Shown: in pieces, positions 52,586 through 60,425 of the stretch
How the letters are laid out: each line of letters begins with the position of its first letter
Numbering within the stretch: the stretch's first letter is position 1
Assembly (NCBI RefSeq): GCF_001646655.1
Contig: NZ_LPZN01000003.1
Coordinates: 186,001-250,000 of the forward strand
From: Rhodococcus gordoniae
GTDB lineage: Bacteria; Actinomycetota; Actinomycetes; Mycobacteriales; Mycobacteriaceae
Length of the DNA: 64,000 nt
Direction: 5' to 3'
Made by a program: the position numbers and the translations under genes
Notes under the pieces: generated by a model
Told to the model about the DNA's origin: nothing
The model's input: only the letters and a program-made list of their open reading frames with translations
Databases searched by the model: none

Positions 52586-53271
52586 TGGCCGCCGACACCC
52601 GCCGCGAACGCGTCTACACGGCGCTGCGTGCCCGTCTGATGTCCGGCACACTCTCCCCCGACGAACGGCTCAGCGAGGAACGGCTCGCGGAGCAGTACGG
52701 GGTGTCGCGAACTCCGGTGCGCGAGGCCCTCGCCCGGCTGGTGTCCGACGGGCTCGTCGAGCGTCGTGACCAGGGGCTGTATCCCTACCGTCCGCGTTTC
52801 GACGACCTCGCCGACCTGTACGAGCTGCGCACCACCCTGGAGCTGCGCGGGATCCGCCGGGTGCTCGAGGACGAGTCGGTACGGCACGACCCCGACGTCC
52901 TCGGCCCCGAACTCGACCACTGGTACGAGATTCGCAGCCGTCCGCCCGAACCGGACGCCGGTTTCGTCACGCTGGACGAACGCTTCCACATGACGTTGCT
53001 CGCCGCCTCCGGCAATCGCGCCCTGTGCGACGCCCTGGCCTCGGTGAACGCCAAGGTGCGTCCGGTGCGGATGTTCGACTACCTGACACCCGATCGCATC
53101 GCCGCCACCGTCGACGAGCACATTGCGGTCGCCGAACTCGTTCTCGCCGACAAGCTCGACGACGCCCACCACCTGCTGCTCGCCCACATCGACACCTCGC
53201 GATCGGTGGTCGTGCGACGCGCCGAGGAGGCACGCACCTTCGCGCGGATGGCCCGCGCCGTCCGCGACTGA
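52585..53271 (+). CDS. GntR family regulator, FadR/FCD type
   Basis: A 228-residue GntR regulator: wHTH at about 5-72 (YTALRARLMSGTLSPDERLSEERLAEQYGVSRTPVREALARL), then a helical FCD domain with metal-site pattern (D..., H in ERFHMTL, H in EHIAVAEL, H in LLAHIDT). FadR-type members often bind TGTATACA-like palindromes, matching GTATACAGC sites near urtA and atzF. It starts inside the urtE stop, so it probably autoregulates the operon (inference). Confidence 0.9.
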   Translation: MAADTRRERVYTALRARLMSGTLSPDERLSEERLAEQYGVSRTPVREALARLVSDGLVERRDQGLYPYRPRFDDLADLYELRTTLELRGIRRVLEDESVRHDPDVLGPELDHWYEIRSRPPEPDAGFVTLDERFHMTLLAASGNRALCDALASVNAKVRPVRMFDYLTPDRIAATVDEHIAVAELVLADKLDDAHHLLLAHIDTSRSVVVRRAEEARTFARMARAVRD

Positions 53272-53337
53272 CCCGCATCCGTGGAGCCCCGGTCGTTCCG
53301 CGTGACCGGACGAGCTCGTTCGGGCACACTGGCGCTC

Positions 53338-53868
53338 ATGACACCCCGCATCCAGCCCGGACGTTTCAAGGAACTCGGCCCGCTCAACTGGGTGACATGG
53401 AAGGCCCTGTCCGCTGCCGGGGGTACCTCGGACGCCCACCTGTTCAGCACGCTCGGCCGCACCGGGCGACTGTTCCGCGGATGGTTGCACTATGCGGGCA
53501 TGCTCATGCCGTTCGGCCGCCTCGGCCGCTTCGAGTCGGAGATGGTCATCCTGCGGGTAGCGCATCTACGCGAGTGCGGTTACGAATTCGACCACCACAC
53601 CCGTCTGGGCCGCCGCGCGGGGATCACCGACGAGGTGCGCGACCGTATCGTCGCCGGACCCGGCGCTCCGGGCTGGCAGCCGAGGCACCGTACGCTTCTC
53701 ACCGCCGTCGACGAGCTCGTGACCACGAAGCACCTGTCCGACGAGACCTGGTCGTCGCTCGCGCAGTACTACGACGACCGCAGGCTCATCGAATTCTGCC
53801 TGCTCGTCACGCAATACGATGCTCTCGCCACGACCATCGGTGTCCTGCAGATCGAACGCGACTTCTGA
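53338..53868 (+). CDS. Carboxymuconolactone decarboxylase-fold (AhpD-like) protein
   Basis: A 176-residue protein with the CMD/AhpD helical fold: ESEMVILRVAHLRECGYEFDHHTRLGRRAGI. Only one cysteine of the usual CxxC pair is present (LRECGYEF reads C-x-x-F), so AhpD-type disulphide chemistry is doubtful; the EFDHH histidines are kept. It lies between the GntR gene and atzF; the role is unknown. Confidence 0.82.
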   Translation: MTPRIQPGRFKELGPLNWVTWKALSAAGGTSDAHLFSTLGRTGRLFRGWLHYAGMLMPFGRLGRFESEMVILRVAHLRECGYEFDHHTRLGRRAGITDEVRDRIVAGPGAPGWQPRHRTLLTAVDELVTTKHLSDETWSSLAQYYDDRRLIEFCLLVTQYDALATTIGVLQIERDF

Positions 53869-53906
53869 TCCGTCCGCATGCCGGCATCCGGCCGGAGAGG
53901 ACATCC

Positions 53907-53932
53907 CTAACAAGGCTGTTACACAACGTCAC
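53907..53932 (+). promoter_or_regulatory. GlnR-like elements upstream of atzF
   Basis: CTAAC-N6-GTTAC-N5-GTCAC, a repeated (g)TnAC pattern reminiscent of GlnR sites but with one 5-base spacer. Confidence 0.35.
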
Positions 53933-53957
53933 AGCGGCGTCATTGCCGGTCCATAGC

Positions 53958-53990
53958 GTATACAGCCATGTCCACGAAGATGTATACAGC
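53958..53990 (+). promoter_or_regulatory. Two direct GTATACAGC sites at the atzF start
   Basis: GTATACAGC at 53958-53966 and 53982-53990; the first covers the bases before ATG 53968, the second overlaps the first codons. The same half-site forms the palindrome upstream of urtA. Confidence 0.6.
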
Positions 53991-55713
53991 TGCGGCGCCC
54001 GTCTCCCCGGCGAGGGTGTCCGCCACCGATCGCGTTCTCGCCGCGCTGCGCCGCATCGGCGAGGTGGAGCGCCCCGAAGTGTGGATCACGCTGCGCGGCG
54101 CCGACGATCTCCTCGCCGAGGCCGCCGCCGTGGACGCCCGCGTCGCCGCCGGTGAGTCACTGCCGCTCGCCGGTCTGGTCGTCGCGGTCAAGGACAACGT
54201 GGACGTCGCCGGAATCCCCACCACTGCTGCATGTCCCGAGTTCGCGTACGTCCCCGAGGAGACCGCCTCGGGTGTCGAGCGCCTGATCGCCGCCGGCGCC
54301 GTCGTCCTGGGCAAGACCAACCTCGACCAGTTCGCCACCGGTCTCGTCGGGACCCGCAGCCCGTACGGGACGGTGCGGTGCGCCTGGGATCCCGAGAAGG
54401 TCTCGGGCGGTTCGAGTTCGGGTTCGGCGGTCGCCGTCGCGCTCGGCATCGCCGACATCGGGCTGGGCACCGACACCGCCGGGTCGGGACGCGTCCCGGC
54501 CGCGCTGAACGGAATCGTCGGTGTCAAGGCCACCCTCGGCGTGATCCCGGCGCACGGCGTGGTGCCGGCGTGCGTCGACTACGACTGCCTCACGGTCTTC
54601 GCGCCGTCGCTCGACCTCGCGGCGACCGCGGTCCGGGTGATGGCCGGACCCGAATCCCGAGATACGCGCAGCAGGGCATGGCCCGCGGACGTGCGACTCG
54701 CCGCATCGAACGCTCTGCGTGTCGCGGTGCCGCGCGCCGAGGATCTCGAGGCCCTGTGCGACGACTACCGCGACGCCTTCGCCCGCACGGTGGCGACGAC
54801 GCGCGAGGCCGGCGCCGAAATCGTCGAGGTGGACATCTCTCCGCTGCTCGACGCGGCGCTGCTGCTGTACGACGGTGCCGTGGTGGCCCAGCGCTACGCC
54901 GCTGTCGGCGAGTTCCTGTCGAGGGCGCCGGAGGGCGCCGATCCCACCGTCGCCGCGATCGTCGCCGACGCGAAGAAGCCCGCCGCGTACGAACTCGTCG
55001 AAGACCTCGACACCCTCACCCACGTCAAGGCGTTCGCAGCTGAACTGCTCACCGGGTTCGACGGGTTGCTGCTCCCGACGACGACGGAACACCCGACGAT
55101 CGCTGCAGTGGAGGCCGATCCGGTCGCCGTCAATCGACGGATGGGCACCTACACCAACTTCTGCAACCTACTGGACATGGCGGCGGTGGCCGTTCCGGGC
55201 GCACCCACGGCGGGCGGCGATCCGTTCGGGGTCATGGTCGTGGTCCCGGCCTTCGCCGATCAGGTGGCAGTGGACGTCGCAGCCGCGCTGAACGATGTGG
55301 ATGCGCCGCGCGTCGTCGAGTCCGGTGTGGAACTCGCGGTCTTCGGAGCGCACCTTCGCGGTCAGCCACTGCACTTCCAGCTCGAGAAGCTCGGGGCGCG
55401 GTTCGTCGAGGAAGTGCACACCTCCGACGCGTACCGTCTCGCCGCGCTGAACACGACACCACCCAAGCCGGGACTGGTGCGGCACGCACCGGGCGAGGGC
55501 GCCGCGATCACCGGCGAACTGTTCCGTCTGTCGGAGGCCGGTCTGGGACGCTTCCTCGCCGCGCTCCCCGCCCCGATGACGCTGACGAGTGTCGAACTGG
55601 CGGACGGGCGGTGGGTCGTCGGTTTCGGATGCACGCAGGACGCCGCGAAGGACGCGGTGGACATCACCGGGTTCGGTGGCTGGAAGGCCTACCGGGCGTC
55701 ACGATCTCGGTGA
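53968..55713 (+). CDS. atzF: Allophanate hydrolase
   Basis: Hydrolyses allophanate to ammonia and CO2. The 581 residues have an amidase-signature domain (about 1-440; catalytic Lys in VAVKDNVDVAG and the Ser-cisSer pair in VSGGSSSGSAVAVA and GTDTAGSGRVPAAL) and the C-terminal allophanate-hydrolase domain (about 465-580, LAVFGAHLRGQPLHFQL). ATG 53968 or 53980 is the start. No urea carboxylase follows; the next gene is convergent and only 4 bp away. Confidence 0.93.
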   Translation: MSTKMYTAAAPVSPARVSATDRVLAALRRIGEVERPEVWITLRGADDLLAEAAAVDARVAAGESLPLAGLVVAVKDNVDVAGIPTTAACPEFAYVPEETASGVERLIAAGAVVLGKTNLDQFATGLVGTRSPYGTVRCAWDPEKVSGGSSSGSAVAVALGIADIGLGTDTAGSGRVPAALNGIVGVKATLGVIPAHGVVPACVDYDCLTVFAPSLDLAATAVRVMAGPESRDTRSRAWPADVRLAASNALRVAVPRAEDLEALCDDYRDAFARTVATTREAGAEIVEVDISPLLDAALLLYDGAVVAQRYAAVGEFLSRAPEGADPTVAAIVADAKKPAAYELVEDLDTLTHVKAFAAELLTGFDGLLLPTTTEHPTIAAVEADPVAVNRRMGTYTNFCNLLDMAAVAVPGAPTAGGDPFGVMVVVPAFADQVAVDVAAALNDVDAPRVVESGVELAVFGAHLRGQPLHFQLEKLGARFVEEVHTSDAYRLAALNTTPPKPGLVRHAPGEGAAITGELFRLSEAGLGRFLAALPAPMTLTSVELADGRWVVGFGCTQDAAKDAVDITGFGGWKAYRASRSR

Positions 55714-55717
55714 GCGG

Positions 55718-57154
55718 TCAGCGGGGCGGCGGGTCGACCTTCACGCCGCCACCGTCGTGTTCGGGTCCGGCATCGGGATGATCGGCGGGCAGGCGGTCGC
55801 GGAACCGCGCGGCCTCGCTGGGGGCGGGCCCACCCTGGGGATCCTGCGAGCGTCGGTACGGTCCGGGCTTGGGCCGGGGCTTGCCGCCCGGGAAGGCGAG
55901 CCGGGCGATGGTGCGGTGCACCATGAACCACTGCTTGCCCAGTCTGCCCGAGTTGTAGGGCAGTTCGTAGCGTTCGCAGATGTCCTTGACCTTCGGCGCG
56001 ACCTCCGCGTAGCGGGTGCTCGGCATGTCGGGGAACAGATGGTGCTCCACCTGGTAACCGAGATTGCCGCTCATGACGTGGAACAGCGGGGTGCCTTCGA
56101 TGTTCGCGGCGCCGACGAGCTGCCGCACGTACCACCCTCCGCGCGACTCGTTCTCGACCTCCTTCTTCGAGAAGGTGTAGGTCTGGTCGGGGAAGTGTCC
56201 GCAGAAGATGATCGCGTGCGCCCACACGTTGCGGATGATGTTGGCCGTGACGTCGGCGAGCACGGTCGCGAGGAAGGTCTTCTCGACACCGGGCAGATAC
56301 CGGTCGGCGAGATCGGCTGCGGTACGGAACTTTCCGGACCGGTCCTTACCGATCGGCCCCGTGCTCGTCGAGCGCAGTCGCCGGCCCAGACGTGAGGTCT
56401 TCGGCTGGGGCAACCGGCCCTGCAGCGCGACCTGCGCGAGACCGAACAGCGCGGCGCTCACCAGCGGCCAGCCGACGTAGTCCTTGACGAACTGGGCGCG
56501 GGCCTTACCGGCGATGCCCTTCAGTTCCTCGAGCACCTGCCCGGCCGACTTCTCTCCGGCCCACAGCGCCTCGAGGTCGAGGTCGTGCAGCGCGACACCC
56601 CACTCGAACAGCACGGTGAGCAGCGCGTTGTAGACGGGCTGCGCGAGGTAGACGGGGTGCCACTTCTGGTGCGGGTCGATCCGCATGATCTCGTAGCCGA
56701 GGTCTTTGTCGAGACCGCGAATGTTGGTGAACGTGTGGTGGATGTAGTTGTGCGAGTGCTTCCACGCTTCCGCGGTGGAGGCGGTGTCCCAGTCCCACAC
56801 CGACGAGTGGATGTCCGGATCGTTCATCCAGTCCCACTGGCCGTGCATGACGTTGTGGCCGATCTCCATGTTCTCGAGGATCTTCGCCAGGCCGAGGCAG
56901 GCCGTCCCGGCCACCCATGCGGGCTTCGACGACGACGCGAACAGCAGCACCCGCCCCGCCACGACCAGTTGACGCTGCGCCGCGATGACGTTCTTGATGT
57001 ACTGCCGGTCCTTGTCGCCGAGGCTCGAGTACACCTCGTCGTGGATGGCATCGAATTCCTTCGCGATCTGCTCGAGATCGTCGTCGCTCAGATGCGCGAG
57101 CGGACTCTGCAGTTCCTGCGACCCGGTATCGGCCCTGTCGATGCTTCTCGTCAC
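55718..57154 (-). CDS. Membrane acyl desaturase (DesA3/Rv3229c-like)
   Basis: A 478-residue fatty-acyl desaturase that introduces a double bond using electrons from the reductase encoded upstream. Three histidine boxes are present: HNVMHGQ, HSHNYIHH and QVEHHLFP. Hydrophobic segments lie between. The C-terminal about 50 residues are proline-rich and polar, longer than usual. It is 28 bp after the reductase stop, as Rv3229c follows Rv3230c. Confidence 0.93.
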   Translation of the reverse strand: MTRSIDRADTGSQELQSPLAHLSDDDLEQIAKEFDAIHDEVYSSLGDKDRQYIKNVIAAQRQLVVAGRVLLFASSSKPAWVAGTACLGLAKILENMEIGHNVMHGQWDWMNDPDIHSSVWDWDTASTAEAWKHSHNYIHHTFTNIRGLDKDLGYEIMRIDPHQKWHPVYLAQPVYNALLTVLFEWGVALHDLDLEALWAGEKSAGQVLEELKGIAGKARAQFVKDYVGWPLVSAALFGLAQVALQGRLPQPKTSRLGRRLRSTSTGPIGKDRSGKFRTAADLADRYLPGVEKTFLATVLADVTANIIRNVWAHAIIFCGHFPDQTYTFSKKEVENESRGGWYVRQLVGAANIEGTPLFHVMSGNLGYQVEHHLFPDMPSTRYAEVAPKVKDICERYELPYNSGRLGKQWFMVHRTIARLAFPGGKPRPKPGPYRRSQDPQGGPAPSEAARFRDRLPADHPDAGPEHDGGGVKVDPPPR

Positions 57155-57182
57155 GACGCCCCCTGCCTCGAAGCCGGTTGCT

Positions 57183-58280
57183 TCACAGTTCGATTTCGAT
57201 GTCGCCCTCCGCGGTGTGGATGCAGGTACGCACCGCCGCCCCGGTGGGCTCGCTCACCTCGTCGGTTCGCAGGTCCCGGAGTTGTCCGGATCTCAGTGTT
57301 CCGACACACGTGTGGCAGATGCCGATCCGACAGCCGTACGGCAACTTCAGGCCGGCGTTCTCCCCTGCGACCAGGATGGGTGTTCCGCCGTCGCATTCCA
57401 CCTCCTTCTCGCTGTCGAGGAAGTGGATGGTGCCGCCTTCGCCGCTTCCGGCATTCCCGCCGATGATCGGCTGGAAACGTTCGAGGTGGAATCTTTCGGG
57501 ATCGCCGTGTTCGTCCCAGTGTTCTTCGAGGGCGTCGAGCAGGTCGCGCGGACCCGAACAGAAGGCGTCGCGCTCGCGCCAATCGGGGCAGAGTTCGTCG
57601 AGGTCGCCGGGAGTGATGCGGCCGCGTTCACCGCTGAGCCACACTTCGAGGCGCAGGCCGGGATGACGGTCGTCGAGCTCGTGCAGGGTCGACGAGAAGA
57701 TCACCTCGTCGGGGGTGCGGGCGGAATGCACGACCACGACGTCGTCGACGCGGTCGCGGTGGTCGAGGCTGCGCAGCATGCTCATGATCGGCGTGATCCC
57801 GCTGCCCGCGCTGATGAACAGCATCTTCCGAGGCAGCGGATCGGGCAGTGTGAACACGCCCTCCACCTCGCCGAGCCGGACGATGTCGCCCGGTTCGAGC
57901 TTGCGGACCAAATACGGCGAGACCACACCGTTCTCGACGAGCTTGGGCGTGACGCTGATGAGTCCGTCGTCCGGATCCGGGTCGGAGGTGAGCGAATACG
58001 CCCGCCAGTGGTAGACGCCGTCGATGATCACGCCGAGCCGCACGTACTGGCCGGGCTCGTGTCCCCGCCACTCGTAGGCCGGGCGGATGAGCACCGACGC
58101 GGCGTCGCCACCCTCGGGGACGACCCGCTCGACACGGCCGCGCAGTTCGCGGGTCGTCCAGAGCGGGTTGATCATCTCGAGATAGTCGTCGGGACGGAGG
58201 GGCGTGAACAGGTGCCGCACCGTGCGCAGCAACCATCTCCGAACCGGGTGCACGTGTGGGCGAGCGCCGCGTTCCGCCAT
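57183..58280 (-). CDS. Ferredoxin reductase with 2Fe-2S domain (Rv3230c-like)
   Basis: A 365-residue electron-transfer protein: FAD-binding barrel (about 45-150; RAYSLTSDPD), NAD domain (150-270; FISAGSGITPIMSML) and a C-terminal plant-type 2Fe-2S ferredoxin domain (about 280-365; cysteines in PYGCRIGICHTCVG and RTCIHT). Rv3230c supplies electrons to DesA3. It is upstream of the desaturase in the same operon. Confidence 0.93.
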   Translation of the reverse strand: MAERGARPHVHPVRRWLLRTVRHLFTPLRPDDYLEMINPLWTTRELRGRVERVVPEGGDAASVLIRPAYEWRGHEPGQYVRLGVIIDGVYHWRAYSLTSDPDPDDGLISVTPKLVENGVVSPYLVRKLEPGDIVRLGEVEGVFTLPDPLPRKMLFISAGSGITPIMSMLRSLDHRDRVDDVVVVHSARTPDEVIFSSTLHELDDRHPGLRLEVWLSGERGRITPGDLDELCPDWRERDAFCSGPRDLLDALEEHWDEHGDPERFHLERFQPIIGGNAGSGEGGTIHFLDSEKEVECDGGTPILVAGENAGLKLPYGCRIGICHTCVGTLRSGQLRDLRTDEVSEPTGAAVRTCIHTAEGDIEIEL

Positions 58281-58349
58281 GGCGACACACTACGCGTGCA
58301 TACACGCCGCACGTGCGGATTCGCTTCCGTGTGGAAGCGGGAACAATCG

Positions 58350-58682
58350 TCAGCGCAGGATCGTCAACTGCACTACCGAATCGGCGTTCGCGACGAGGCG
58401 GTGCACGATACCCGCGTCGACGTGGACCGCGGTGCCCGGCAGCAGCGACACGGTCTCGTCGGCGGTGCTGAACGCGATGTCCCCGGTGACGGCCTGCACG
58501 AGGATCGGGGCGCCGGCCTTGTGGTCGTCCATCGTCTGCCCGGCGGTGAAGGACAGACGTACCACGGTGGCACCGGTGACCGCCGCGAGCTTCTCGATGC
58601 GCGGCCCGCTCCCCTCTCCCGCGTTGAGCTCCGCGAGCCCCTCGATACGGGTGAGCCTGCCCTCGACCTGCTGTGCACTCAT
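58350..58682 (-). CDS. Cupin-domain protein
   Basis: A 110-residue single-cupin protein. MDDHKAGAPILVQAVTGDIAF matches cupin motif 1 (its HKA corresponds to the first metal histidine) and VHVDAGIVHRLVA motif 2. It starts with ATG 58682, which overlaps the upstream methyltransferase stop by one base. It may be a metal-bound enzyme or a sensor; the ligand is unknown. Confidence 0.82.
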   Translation of the reverse strand: MSAQQVEGRLTRIEGLAELNAGEGSGPRIEKLAAVTGATVVRLSFTAGQTMDDHKAGAPILVQAVTGDIAFSTADETVSLLPGTAVHVDAGIVHRLVANADSVVQLTILR

Positions 58683-59494
58683 CACGCTTCCTTCTTCGTG
58701 GCGACGATCTCGATCGCGACCAGATGCTTCTTGTACTTCGTGAACGTCGACCGCATCCGGAGCACCCGGCTGCGGGCGTCGGAGTCGCGAAGGACGTTGC
58801 CGACGAACTTCAGGGTCCCGGGCAGGCCCTCGTCGGCGAGGATGCGCTTGGGTTCGAGCAGCGCCATGGGGGCGAAGCCAATCTTCTCGACCTCGAATCC
58901 GTTCTCCTCGAACAGGGTCCGCCATTCCGCCGCGGTGAGCGGGCGGGCGTTGACCTTGATCGAGCGCGCGAGCGACTTGCGGATCTCGGTCTTGACCTCG
59001 TCGTCGACCGCGTCGGGTTCGATCGCGAGTTCGTGGATGGCGTACCGCCCGCCCGCCCGGAGCACCCGCCGTGCCTCCTGCACGATCTCCGCCTTGTGCC
59101 TGTCGGTCTGCATGGTGAGCATCGCCTCGCCGACCACGACGTCGGCGACCTCGTCGTCGAGTCCGGTCTTCGACGCCTCGCCGCTGACCACCCTGCCGCC
59201 ACCGGCGATGGCCTTGCGCGTCAGTTCGGCTGCCGTCTCGTCGGATTCGACGCCGGTGTAACTGCCGGGCGAGTACGCGAGGATCTCCTGCGCGGTCCGG
59301 CCGAGGCCGGGCGCGAACTCGACGACGTCCGCGCCGCGCAACCGCGCGTCGGCGAGCATGCGCGCCGTCAGTTCCTTGCCGCCGGGCCGCAGCACACGCT
59401 TGCCCAGGCGGGCGAGCAGCCAGTGTCCCGGCAGGTGGGCGGTGTCCCTACCCGCAAGGGGCAGAGCATCTTCCGATGCGCGCTCATTCGTCAT
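58682..59494 (-). CDS. Class I SAM-dependent methyltransferase
   Basis: A 270-residue methyltransferase. SAM motif I is VVEFAPGLGRTAQEIL (about 57-72), motif II YTGVESDETAAEL, and VADVVVGEAMLTMQ and LRAGGRYAIHEL are later motifs. ATG 59494 gives an N-terminus typical of the family; an in-frame start at 59638 inside the operator palindrome is unlikely. It is coupled with the cupin and divergent from an HTH regulator. Confidence 0.85.
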   Translation of the reverse strand: MTNERASEDALPLAGRDTAHLPGHWLLARLGKRVLRPGGKELTARMLADARLRGADVVEFAPGLGRTAQEILAYSPGSYTGVESDETAAELTRKAIAGGGRVVSGEASKTGLDDEVADVVVGEAMLTMQTDRHKAEIVQEARRVLRAGGRYAIHELAIEPDAVDDEVKTEIRKSLARSIKVNARPLTAAEWRTLFEENGFEVEKIGFAPMALLEPKRILADEGLPGTLKFVGNVLRDSDARSRVLRMRSTFTKYKKHLVAIEIVATKKEA

Positions 59495-59623
59495 GTTCTG
59501 CACTCTTTCTCGCGAGGCCAAGAGTAGCCACAGTTCCGAGACTCTCCGGACCGGTCGTAACGTGGACGGTGATCCGGTCGTCGCCTCCATGACGCCGACT
59601 ATAGAGGATTTTCTTCCTTTTAA

Positions 59624-59642
59624 TAAGGTGACCCTCACCTAA
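59624..59642. promoter_or_regulatory. IdeR/DtxR-like palindrome
   Basis: TAAGGTGACCCTCACCTAA is a near-perfect inverted repeat (TAAGGTGA/TCACCTAA) similar to the iron box TTAGGTTAGGCTAACCTAA. It lies 32 bp before the HTH regulator and 130 bp before the methyltransferase. It may instead be that regulator's own operator. Confidence 0.5.
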
Positions 59643-59673
59643 GGGGCACCCCGGGCGCGACGGGAGAGCGGAC

Positions 59674-60351
59674 TTGGCACGGCGGGTGAAGCAACACGAG
59701 CGGATTCTCGGACTGTTGCGGGAATCCTCGGGCCCGGTCGACGCCCATCACCTCGCCGCCACGCTCGACCTGCACGTCACGACCGTCCGCTTCCATCTCG
59801 CAGGCCTCGAGGAGGAAGGTCTCGTCCGCACCCGGCAACTTCCGGCCGAGCGGGTCGGGCGCCCGCGCCTCGGCTACGTCGCGGTGAAGGAACCGTCCTA
59901 CACCGATCTCGTCGCGCTGCTCGCCGCGCGGATCGGGGGCACCCCCACCGAGCGCGAGGACAAGGCGTTCGAGGTGGGCTCGGACTGGGCGGGCATGCTC
60001 GCCCTCGCACCCGCGCCGACCGTCGACGCCGCCACGCTCGTCATCGACGCCCTGCAGCAGTTGGGTTTCGAGACGCAGAGCGCGACGAACGCCTTCGGCA
60101 CCCACAGTCTCACGCTGTGCACGTGCCCGCTCGCGGAGATCGCCCGCACGAATCCCGAAGTGGTGCGCGGCATCCAACGCGGATTGATCCAGCGCGTCCT
60201 CGACGACCACGCCGACCTGCTGCGCAGCCGCTACGCCGTCGACGTCCGGCCCGACCCGCAGGACGGCAACTGTCTCGTGCAGCTCGTGCTGCGTCCGGAG
60301 AAGGGCGGAACGACGTCAGCCCGCGACGACGGTCGAGTCGTCACGGGCTGA
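59674..60351 (+). CDS. HTH regulator of SufR/ArsR-like type
   Basis: A 225-residue regulator with an N-terminal wHTH (about 5-55: QHERILGLLRESSGPVDAHHLAATLDLHVTTVRFHLAGLEEEGLV). The C-terminal domain has a CTCP motif followed by NPEVVRGIQRGLIQRVLDD and a later NCLV, reminiscent of SufR-like iron-sulphur regulators. GTG/TTG-type start: TTG 59674 (MARRVKQ). It is divergent from the methyltransferase/cupin unit and probably controls it through the intervening palindrome. Confidence 0.75.
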   Translation: MARRVKQHERILGLLRESSGPVDAHHLAATLDLHVTTVRFHLAGLEEEGLVRTRQLPAERVGRPRLGYVAVKEPSYTDLVALLAARIGGTPTEREDKAFEVGSDWAGMLALAPAPTVDAATLVIDALQQLGFETQSATNAFGTHSLTLCTCPLAEIARTNPEVVRGIQRGLIQRVLDDHADLLRSRYAVDVRPDPQDGNCLVQLVLRPEKGGTTSARDDGRVVTG

Positions 60352-60425
60352 GCCGGTACATCCGAGCGGGGATCCGCCCACACGGAAGAAGGGTGAACGC
60401 GGAGCCTCGGGTCGGCCCCGCATCC

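Noticed and set aside
53968-55713. Complete urea amidolyase pathway
   Set aside because: No biotin-carboxylase-type protein is encoded here; only the allophanate hydrolase half is present.
56985-59261. A 758-codon open frame antisense to the desaturase, reductase, cupin and methyltransferase genes
   Set aside because: The opposite strand encodes four complete, recognisable proteins with all motifs; the antisense frame has no family features.
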